Origin: Scleropages formosus
Lineage: Eukaryota > Chordata > Actinopteri > Osteoglossiformes > Osteoglossidae
DNA: 64,000 bases
Direction of reading: 5' to 3'
NCBI RefSeq assembly: GCF_900964775.1
Contig: NC_041806.1
Location: 16,247,232 to 16,311,231, forward strand
Shown here: piece after piece, positions 55,224-64,000 of the stretch
Layout: each line of letters opens with the position of its first letter
How positions within the stretch are numbered: position 1 is the stretch's first letter
The notes under the pieces: model-generated
What the model saw: only the letters and a program-made list of their open reading frames with translations
What the model was told of the DNA's origin: nothing
Database searches by the model: none
Translations under genes and position numbers: made by a program

Positions 55224-57644
55224 TCAGTTGTGTTTGATGCGGGACACCATACTGGAGACCAGCTTCTCCAGCTGCTCGGCCCGTTGCTTCCCAGTCTGCA
55301 GCACTTCCTCATGGTTGGCCTTCTCCTCACTGTTGTAGTCCATCACCGCCTTGTTGGTGATCAGCGACAGGGCAAAGACACGCATGCCGCAGTGGCGGGC
55401 CACAATCACCTCATGGACTGTGCTCATTCCTGATGGATGGACACACACACATACACACATACCTTAATTCTGTCACCTGCTTTCATAGCCATCAAGACTG
55501 AAAGGCACTTAGAGCTCTTTCTGAGGTCCTACAAGATCTCTAGATTACAGCATAGTATGGAATGCTAACCTGCTTAAGTAATGCTCAACTCTTCAGGTTT
55601 TTATTAATTTTTTTATAGTGCATTTGTTGTTAACAGTACATGCGCTGACAGTTGTCATAGTTTGGGGTCACACTAACCGACAGCATCCGCCCCCAGTCTG
55701 TGCAGCATGCGGCATTCTGCAATGGTCTCGTAGGAGGGTCCACCCAACACGCAGTAGACTCCTTCACGCAGGAAGTCCTTGTAACCGAGTTCCTCGCCCA
55801 CGTCCTGTGCCAGCTGTCTCAGGTCCCGGTCATATGCATCTGACATGCAAGGGAATCGCACTCCGAACCTGGAGGACAGTATCACAGTTACATACCGGCA
55901 ACTGTCACACTCCTTGACTTCTGGATTAGTCACATTCCACTGCATACCTGTTGCTCTGCTCCACCTTCCAAATTAGCTTAAACACACATTAACATGAAGA
56001 ACGTGACACACACTCCACGATAACAACCATATATATATATATGCAATCAAAAAGCCCATTCACACAGACACAAAGACAGACGCCCGAGACTCTTACCGCT
56101 CCCACCTTCCAAATTAGCTTAAACACACATTAACATGAAGAACGTGACACACACTCCACGATAACAACCATATATATATATATATGCAATCAAAAAGCCC
56201 ATTCACACAGACACAAAGACAGACGCCCGAGACTCTTACCGCTCGTCGTTTTTCCCTGCCAGTGGGTTGACCCCAGCAAAACCTGGCATGTTGATATGGT
56301 CCTTGATGATCATGATGTCCCCCACCTTGTAGTCCTCATTCAACCCTCCAGCTGCATTGGTCAGGATCACCGTTTTCACCCCCAGGAGCTTGAAGATCCT
56401 CATAGGCAGTGTGGTCTGCAACACCGGAGCCATGAATATTCGCATTGTACAGTGCAATGCAAAGTAGAGAGGAATAAATTTCATCTTATTCTTGTTGGCA
56501 GAGAGAGAAAGAAAAGATACAGAATAGGCTAAACAGCACGGAAATCACGGCACATGTCTGAAGAGGTGACAGTATGCGTAAATAAATATACACCTTTTGG
56601 ACAGGGTGTCCTTCATATAGATGGAATCTGCCCTGCATGCAGACACAGGGTTTCCCTTCCAACATCCCAAACACGAGCTGTCCTGTATGTCCAAGCACTG
56701 CAACATATGAGGAAATACCAGTGATGTCTCTTGAGTCCACACAGATGCTCAAGCAATCAGTTCTTCACTCTATTAATTACCTACCTGTACTGTAATCGTA
56801 TATGATACATTACATAATGAGCAAATAACAACTATTCGACAACCATTCCCATTTGCAGTACGCAGGAGTGTGGCTATACTAACATTTGGCATTCTTGGCC
56901 ACACTTGGTTGAGGAGGGTAAGATATGGCAAGACTGTTTTACATGCACTGCCTGAGGACAGTGCTGTGGAACTTGAACTGGTGTGGATGGCAATGCAGCC
57001 CAGTGCACCTGGTTTATGCTGTTGTGCATTTGGTGTGTTGTTTGGTTTATATTTTCAGTAGAGAACTCCATAACGAGACTCCATGCAGCGTCACACCTAG
57101 TCACTCCCCAAACCGAGCACACCTCAGCATACCACCCCATTCCACAAAGATCAAACTGCACTCGCTCACTTCATATTCTTACCTGGAACATATGAATTAA
57201 AAATACTCTACTGTCAACCCAATATAATGTGGATGTTGGGGAAAAGATATGTTTGACTGCATTATATTTAATGCACCCATTCACAACTAGAGGAACTGGC
57301 CACCAACAATTTAGGGCAAGTACCTTGCTCAAGGGCAATATAGCTAGAGGTGGGGACTGAACCTGCAACCTTTGGATCTAAACTCCAACCACTACACTAC
57401 CAGCTGTCTACTGCATGTACCTCTGACAATGTGACACAGAAAAGTGACAACAGCAACATCCACAGACCACTCACCAGTGCTCTGAGGGAAACTGGGGATG
57501 TCCTCATATTTGAAGACCACCTGATCCTTCAACATCTCTCCCAGGCCCCCGAGACCGGAACCGCACACAATGCCCACTTGTGGACGCGCTGCCTTTTGAG
57601 CCAGAAGCCACTCTGCTGTGCTCTTGCACTCCTCATAGCCATAA
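55224..57644 (-). CDS. pnp: Purine nucleoside phosphorylase (exons 2-6; first exon not found)
   Basis: Cytosolic enzyme of purine salvage: phosphorolysis of inosine and guanosine to free base and ribose-1-phosphate. Exons on the minus strand: 57644-57475, 56697-56594, 56415-56240, 55868-55678 and 55430-55224, in frame, about 282 aa against 289 for human PNP. Visible active-site elements: GSGLGG (phosphate loop), GRFHLYEG (His86 equivalent), GPSYETIAE (Glu201 equivalent, with Tyr for human Phe200) and LITNK (Asn243 equivalent). Human STVPEV reads STVHEV here. The short first coding exon, expected to end in phase 2, was not located, so the start is open. Fish carry several pnp paralogues and I cannot tell which this is. 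A 141-143 bp tandem duplication abuts the exon 4 donor. Confidence 0.92.
55961..56243. repeat. Tandem duplication (2 x ~141-143 bp) at pnp exon 4 donor
   Basis: Units 55961-56101 and 56102-56243 are almost identical and differ mainly by one TA step in an internal AT microsatellite. The duplicated stretch includes the exon 4 splice donor (AGCG/gtaaga on the minus strand), so intron 4 carries a second copy of that donor at about 56097. Confidence 0.9.
57301..57411 (-). repeat. SINE-B head fragment in pnp intron 2
   Basis: Central ACAATTTAGGGCAAGTACCT to the antisense tRNA head; the tail is missing. It lies within the intron between pnp exons 3 and 2. Confidence 0.65.
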
Positions 57645-58308
57645 CTGATAAGAGGATTTGATTAAAAATGAGAGTCAAATACCCCCATACCAGTATAAAA
57701 AACGTGGTGGTCGTCACAGTTCTAACATTGTCATTGTCTTTTCTGTAATTATAGTAACACTTATAAGGGGCCTCTGGAACATTCTTAACGTTCAGCTTAC
57801 TCTCCCTCCCCCATCTAGATCAGAAAATACCACTTTTAAACAGAGCCATTTTAGTAAAATCATTAAAGTGAAACACCAGTAAAATGTGATTTCTGAGATA
57901 AAGACTGTGGTTTATGCTCTTCCAGTATTTTAAGTCCCATGACCTGACTGGTAAATATAAAAATTGCACATCTTTCAGTGACATTTTGAAAACTGTACAG
58001 AGACATGACTTGAGGGCCCAGTCATGTGGTGAGCAGGGGAGACATGGTCTCATAATTAAGATCATCCAGCTGCACCGATTTAGCACCAAATAAAAGCACC
58101 TAACAGAAAGCAGCTGACCTTACAGTAATTTCTCATGTCTGCATCCACCATCCATATCTCACTTAGATCAAATAAGTCGGTACCACTTTACATTTTTCAT
58201 GTATTTTAAAAAGTTGGGGGTAAATAAAAAGCATAATTGCACATTTTAATGCAGAAAAGCTATTCTAATTAGAATAATGTTCTGCCCACTGCACTAATAT
58301 AATATATA
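57645..58308. other. Upstream of pnp exon 2
   Basis: Presumed pnp intron 1. No exon or transposon recognised. Confidence 0.35.
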
Positions 58309-58320
58309 TACATATAATCA

Positions 58321-58530
58321 CACACACACACACACTTTCTGAACCGCTTTGTCCCATACGGGGTCACGGGGAACCGGAGCCTACCCGGCAACACAGGACG
58401 TAAGGCCGGAGGGGACACACCAAGGACGGGACGCCAGTCCGTCGCAAGGCACCCCAAGCGGGACTCGAACCCCAGACCCACTGGAGAGCAGGACCCGGTC
58501 CAACCCACTGCGCCACTGCGCTCCCCGCAT
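58321..58530 (-). repeat. SINE-A copy 6
   Basis: Minus-oriented near full copy, CA run at left. Perfect 12 bp target-site duplication TACATATAATCA at 58309-58320 and 58531-58542. Confidence 0.92.
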
Positions 58531-58542
58531 TACATATAATCA

Positions 58543-59929
58543 GTGTTGTACAAATGAACTGCTACGCTGGCAATATTTTGTTCTAAATTATATGGGAGTA
58601 TGTGATAATTCCACCAGGCTTATGAAGCACATTAATTTCTAAGTATTAGGAACAGTTAGAATACAGTTACATTTACTTCTTTATGTCCACCTCTCTGTTG
58701 CCCTCGATTATGACATTTAGTTGATTCCTCGGGAAGTGCATTGAAATGCCTTTTTCAGAGATGCCTAATATTACATGAAGGCAACTGTTTCGAGGAAGAC
58801 AACATAAAAGATAAAGGCCAACCTCATAATAAAGCTGGCTGTCCTGTGCCCTCAGATCTTTTAGTAATACCAATTAAATTAACTTCAATTGTTTTTAGAA
58901 CTTCATGTTTCTGCTACAATTTAATAGACCCGTGTTTACGCTTCCAGCCCCTAAGTGTCAGTAAAACGCACCTAAACAGTCGTGTTTTCACGAGTCTTGG
59001 TGATTCTAACAGCGCGCCAAAGAGGCGTTCTGTTACCATAGAGACCAAATGGCGATAATAACATTGAAAATGGCTCGAATTTGAGGGAAGCTGCGCTCTG
59101 ATTAAAGTTAAGACATATTATTTAGTTTGGAACATAAATATTTTAGAATTTCTCGACTTACTCTGGGGTAATTTCAGGAAACATCATTTAGGTATGAGAT
59201 CCGCCAGTAATTCAACAATACACTCCTCCGTAATTTTTGAATTAAAAAAAAAAACTAAACGGTGTACAAACTAACTGCTGATTTATAAATTGCTCCTCCC
59301 CGTCACCCTCGTGTGACGCAAACAGTGACGTAATAAATCCTCGTTGAATGATCCATGGGCGTTTTCCGAAACATACACACCTTCTTGCGTCGATTGCTAA
59401 TTTACATCTTGTTGTATTGTTACATATTGTTACCATAGCAACTGCAGTGGCGCTCCTTTAGAGCGCGGAGAGTGGCATGAAACAGGAAGGTTTTTAACAC
59501 TGACGAGACTAAAAAGAACTGAAGTACACTAGTACAATTGTATTATTTGTTTTAATAGAACGTTCAAATGTATTGCAAGACAAAGTAGTTTAATATATAA
59601 AAAAACAGGCGACAAAAACAAAAAAGGCTATGTAAACTTAATTTGGAATGCTTCGATATGAATGTTTAATTCTGATTTTATATTTTTTTTTCTTTGTCAT
59701 TTTAATCATGTACCGTTCAAATGGTTTGTACAGTTTCGCATTTGTTGAGAGAGATTTTTTTTTGTTTGTTTTGCCCTGAAGAATTGTATACCCGCTCTTT
59801 TTTGTAATAAAAGAAAATAGAACACTTATTTTCAGGCAACTTACAATATCAAATAACGTGAAAACCTGTGTCAGATCAGCAGAGGTGGGTGCTAATGAGT
59901 TTAATTTAGTTTAATAGCTGATGCACTTA
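58543..59929. other. Probable pnp intron 1 / promoter side
   Basis: Contains a CpG-bearing patch at about 58980-59060 and 59290-59480 that could hold the pnp promoter and first exon. No convincing coding exon found. AT-rich beyond 59500. Confidence 0.35.
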
Positions 59930-62900
59930 CATTTACATTTATTCATTTAGCAGATGCTTTTGTCCAAAGTGACGTACATCTCAGCAAAAGTACAATATAT
60001 ATGCATTACATTAAGAGATGGAGACGTAGCTGCAGACATGAGTCTCAAGTAAACCTAGTTTGTTCCCTATCACTTGCTGCACCGAGGTTCATCGTTCAAG
60101 TAGGTGCATAAAACACAGGATAGACAAATCCTCAAACCCTCCTACCAATGTTTTTTTTAATATAAGATACACAAGCAAATACAATGCCGCAGTAGTGGCT
60201 GAATGAAGGCTTTATCTGGGGATGCTCATGAAGTTATGGTGCATGAACATTTATACTGTACATGAGCCGGAGAGATCTTAGGCAAAATGGGTCCGGAAAC
60301 AGTGAGTTTTCAGACCCTTCTTGAATGCAGACAGAATTTCAACAGTTCTGAGTGAGAGGGGAAGGTCATTCCACCACAGCGGAACCAGAACCAAGAACCT
60401 CCGTGCTTTACCTTTCGTGCGCGGGACTACCAAGCGAGCAGAAATAGACAAGCAAAGGGGTCTGGCTGGGATGTAGTGGATGATCAAGTCTTGTAAATAG
60501 CTGGGAGCAGTTCTATTGATTCCCTTCCTGGATCGGAGTCTTGGCGTAGCGGAAGGGATAGCATGATCTAGGGATCTCCAGAGCTGTGTCGTTGGGAGCA
60601 TTATGCTTCTGGGAGGGTCTTCCAAGGCGAACAGGTCTGGAGTGAAGATCCAGACTAACACGATCCAAAAACCTCCACGAAAAAAGTAAACAAGAGAACG
60701 TTTACCCTGCCTGGAATAGGGTCACCGGGACCTATCCCTGGAGCCAGGCCTGGGGGTAGTGTTCCTAAGCGAGCACCTGGTGGCCGGGCTCAGCCTGAAA
60801 AGGCATTGTGGGGGGGCCATGTGGGCCCACCACCTGCAAGGTCCAGCATGGGGGTCCAGTGCTATGTATACCTGGTGGCGGGAGGGGGTGGGGTGGTGCA
60901 TGGCGTCACGGCCCCTCGCGACGAAAACTGGCTCTTGGTACATGGAATGTCACCTCACTTGGGGGGAAGGAGTCGGAACTGGTCCGGGAGGTTGAGAAAT
61001 ACCAACTAGATATAGTTGGGCTCAACTCCACTCACAGTGTTGGCTCTGGAACCAAACTCCTCGATAGGGGGTGGTCCCTCTCCTACTCAGGAGTTGCACG
61101 AGGTGAGAGGTGCCAGGCGGGTGTGGGGATACTCACAAGTCCCCGGCTGGCTGCCATACAGCTGGAGTTTGCCCCGGTGGATGAGAGGGTCGCCTCAATG
61201 TGACTTAGGGTTGCAGAGAGGGAAACTTTGACTGTTGTGTGTGCTTATGCACCAAACAGCAGTTCAGAGTATTTGGCCTTCTTGGAGAAGGTGGGAGGGG
61301 TTCTGGACAGGGCCCCACCTACAGACTCCATAGTCCTGCTGGGGGACTTCAACGCTCATGTTGGCAATGACTGGAAAATCTGGCGGGGGGGTTATTGGGA
61401 AGAACGGCCTGCCTGATCTGAACCCGAATGGTGAAATGTTATTGGACTTCTGTGCTAGTCATGGTTTGTCCATAACAAACACCATGTTCGAACACAAGGA
61501 TGCTCATAAGTGTACTTGGTACCAGAGCTCCTTGGGCCAAAGGTCAATGATCGACTTTGTAGTCGTTTCTTCTGACTTGAGGCCACATGTTCTGGACACT
61601 CGGGTGAAGAGAGGTGCTGAGCTGTCAACTGATCACCATCTGGTGGTGAGTTGGATCAAATGGCGGGAAAAACTGATGGACAGACCCGGTAGGCCCAGGA
61701 GTTTAATGAGGGTGTGCTGGGAACGACTGTCAGAGGACCTTATCCAGAATGATTTTAACTCACACCTCCGGGAGAGCTTCTCCCATGTCCCAGAGGAGGT
61801 AGGGGACATGGAGTCTGAATGGACCCTGTTCAAAACCTCCGTTGTGGAAGCAGTCAGGCACATCTGTGGCCAAAAGCTTGTTGGTGCCAGCCAGGGCAGC
61901 AACCCGAAAACCCGCTGGTGGACACCAGTGGTGAGGGAAGCTGTCAAGCTGAAGAAGGAGGCCTTTAGGGCCTGGTTGGCTCTGGGTACTCCTGACTCAG
62001 CAGACGGGTACCAGCAGGGGTGGTGGTCCCTATCTTTAAGAAAGGGGACCGGAGAGTGTGTGCTAACTATCAGGGAATCACACTTCTCAGCTTCCCTGGG
62101 AAAGTCTATGCCGGGGTGCTGGAGAGGATGCTCCAGCCGATAGTTGAACCTCAGATTGAATAGGAACAATGCGGATTCCGCCCTGGACATGGAACAGTGG
62201 ACTAGATTTTTACCCTCTCACAGATCATTGAAGGGGCATGGGAATTTGCTAATCCAGTCTACATGTGTTTTGTGGACTTGGAGAAGGCCTATGACCGTGT
62301 TCCCCGAGAAATTCTGTAGGAGGTGCTTCGGGAGTATGGGGTACCGGGGCCACTATTGCGGGCCATTCGGTCCTTTTACATACGGAGCAAAAGCTGTGTC
62401 TGCATACTCAGCATTAAGTCAGGCCTGTTCAGTGTGGGTGTTGGACTCCGCCAAGGTTGTGCCTTGTCTCCACTCCTGTTTGTGGTTTTCATGGAAAGGA
62501 TATCAAGGCGCAGTTGAGGTCAGAAGGCATTCTGTGTGGGAGTCGGATGGTGACGTCTCTGCTTTTTGCATATGTTGTTGTCCTTTTGGCACCGACACAT
62601 GGCTGCCTCCAGCATGCACTGGAACGGTTTGCAGCCAAGTGTGAAGCAGTGGGGATGAGGATCAGCACCTCAAAGTCTGAGCCCATGGTTCTCTCACAGA
62701 AAAGGATGGTATGCCCCCTCCAGGTAAGGGGAGAGTTTTTGCCCCAGGTGGAGGAGTTCAAGTATCTTGGGGTCTTGTTCACAAGTGAAGGGAGAAGGGA
62801 GCATGAGACTGGCTGCAGACTGGGAGCAGCAGCAGCAGTAATGTGGTCGCTGTACCGGACTGTAGTGGTGAAGGGGGAGCTGAGCCATAAGGCGAGCTCT

Positions 62901-63712
62901 CCATTTACCAGTCGATCTACGTCCTTACCCTCACCTATGGTCATCAACTCTGGGTGATGACCGAAAGAATAAAATCGTGGATACAAGCGGCCGAAATGAG
63001 TTTTCTCCGCAGGGTGCTAGGACTCACTTTCCGTGACAGGGTGAGGAGTTCGGACATCCAGGAAGAACTCGGAGTAGAGCCGCTACTCCTTCATATTGAG
63101 AGGAGCCAGTTGAGGTGGTTCTGGCATCTGATACAGATGCCCCCTGGACGCCTCCCTTTGAAGGTATTCCAAGCACGGCCAACTGGGACGAGGCCCCGAG
63201 GTCGGCCCAGGACCCACTGGAGAGATTATATCTCACAGTTGGCCTGGGAACGGCTGGGGATCCCCCAGGTTGAGCTGGAGGAGGTTGCGGGGGACAGGGG
63301 CGGCTGGGCCTCTCTGCTCTCCCTGCTGCCACCGCGACCCTTTTAGGACAAGTGGGACAGAAGATGGATGGATGGATGGATGGATAGACAGTTCTATTGA
63401 TGCATTTGTAGACAGTAACCAGGGTGTTGAATTTGATTCGGGCAGATATAGGAAGCCAGTGCAGAGAAACAAGTAGAGGAGATACGTGGGAACGCTTTGG
63501 CAAATCAAACACAACTCGTGCAGCAGCATTCTGTATCAGCTGCAGAGATTTGATGGCAGTAGCAGGAATACCACACAGGAGTCGGGAGAGTTGCACTAGT
63601 CCAGATGGGAAGTCACCATGGCCTGAGCAGAGTCAATTGTGGGGTAGGGACGGATCCTACGAATATTATGGAGGATGTATCTGCAGGACCGGGTTGTGGC
63701 TTTGATGTGCTG
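59930..63712 (-). mobile_element. CR1/L2-type LINE, 3' part, split by an RTE-type LINE
   Basis: Minus strand in two parts: 63712-63389 (IKSLQLIQNAAARVV, SLHWLPISARIKFNTL, VYKCINRT) and 60520-59930 ([34 protein letters not shown], then 3' UTR). The 3' end is CTAAATGAATAAATGTAAAT, the tail shared with the SINE-B and SINE-C families. The amino-acid text resumes across the insertion in the same codon order. Most of the RT and all the endonuclease are absent. Confidence 0.8.
60521..63388 (+). mobile_element. RTE-type LINE copy 3, with endonuclease region
   Basis: Inserted into the CR1/L2-type LINE with a perfect 13 bp target-site duplication CAGTTCTATTGAT at 60508-60520 and 63389-63401. About 2.87 kb. 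The AP-type endonuclease region starts near LGTWNVTSL (60940) and includes [10 protein letters not shown] and STDHHLVVSW. RT blocks follow (FVDLEKAYDRVP, QGCALSPLLF), but the catalytic FADD motif reads FAYVVVLL, losing its aspartates. Several stops and frameshifts, plus a deletion of several hundred bp between the pre-RT region and the RT (at about 62012), compared with copy 2. Ends in (GGAT)n. Older than copies 1 and 2. Confidence 0.85.
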
Positions 63713-64000
63713 AAAGAAAGTACTGAAGTAAATTTTCCAGAGAACTTATACTTCTGCATAGTTTTTCAAAACTTAACGTAGTTTTTTTAGTAAAAACTAT
63801 TTGTTTACTCCACTACATTTCTATAACCATTTCCTTTAACCTCTGAATTTTATGCTTAAGGGGTTAGTGCAATGCACAAACTACACCTTTTATTGTTATT
63901 TTTTGCTGGGAACTATTAGTGACACCCCTTTCTTGGATTTCACTAGCCAGTGTTTGTCTCTCAGTTTTCCGCTAGATTCAGAGCCATGGCACAGTTGTGC
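63713..64000. other. End of window
   Basis: No feature recognised. Confidence 0.4.

Noticed and set aside
24219-58530. tRNA genes
   Set aside because: A- and B-box pairs are present, but each belongs to a SINE head with a SINE body, target duplication or shared tail; no clean cloverleaf without them.
59030-59440. pnp first exon at one of two CTATGGTAACA sites (minus strand)
   Set aside because: Each would give ATG followed at once by a donor in phase 0, while exon 2 needs phase 2.

Overview
The window is ray-finned fish (teleost) nuclear DNA. Reasons: intron-split vertebrate genes (a Rho GTPase-activating protein best matched to ARHGAP30, and purine nucleoside phosphorylase), a local family of C2H2 zinc-finger genes of the type fish carry in large numbers, and a dense load of fish-style SINEs and LINEs. 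The CA-tailed tRNA-derived SINE reminded me of bony-tongue fish (osteoglossomorph) genomes, but that is memory only and I do not rely on it. No LTR retrovirus, Polinton or CRISPR array was recognised.

Layout. From 0.5 to 18.9 kb, four zinc-finger genes (here A-D) lie head to tail on the minus strand. From 20.7 to 33 kb is arhgap30, minus strand, 13 coding exons that I could join in frame throughout (1,338 codons). From 34.9 to 38.9 kb is a dead zinc-finger gene (E) on the plus strand. From 43.2 to 49.9 kb are two more intact zinc-finger genes (F, G) on the plus strand. From 50.7 to 54.6 kb two truncated RTE-type LINEs sit head to head. From 55.2 to 57.6 kb are five exons of pnp, minus strand. 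From 59.9 to 63.7 kb a CR1/L2-type LINE is split by a later RTE-type LINE. The zinc-finger genes therefore flank arhgap30 and point away from it.

The zinc-finger genes are one paralogous family. Each begins with a CpG-rich first exon for a coiled-coil segment, followed in most copies by two small exons (phase 1 to 0, then 0 to 1; the second acidic, with a psi-K-x-E motif), and ends with a long exon holding a disordered acidic spacer and three or four C2H2 fingers. Every proposed splice junction keeps frame (538, 497, 472, 428, 397 and 516 aa for A, B, C, D, F and G). Genes D and F show no middle exons, yet exon 1 joins the last exon in frame because the missing pair is phase-symmetric. The helix positions that normally contact DNA differ widely between copies, while scaffold and spacer motifs are kept. 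With so much transposon DNA around, a role in element control is a reasonable guess, not a demonstrated one.

Mobile DNA is informative here. One tRNA-derived SINE family (SINE-A) has six copies, all with clear 12-15 bp target-site duplications, including one inside a LINE, one inside another LINE and one only 7 bp (after its duplication) from a splice acceptor of gene G. Other tRNA-derived SINEs end in the same 3' sequence as the CR1/L2-type LINE, and the 3' part of SINE-A resembles the RTE-type 3' end, suggesting two LINE-SINE mobilisation partnerships.
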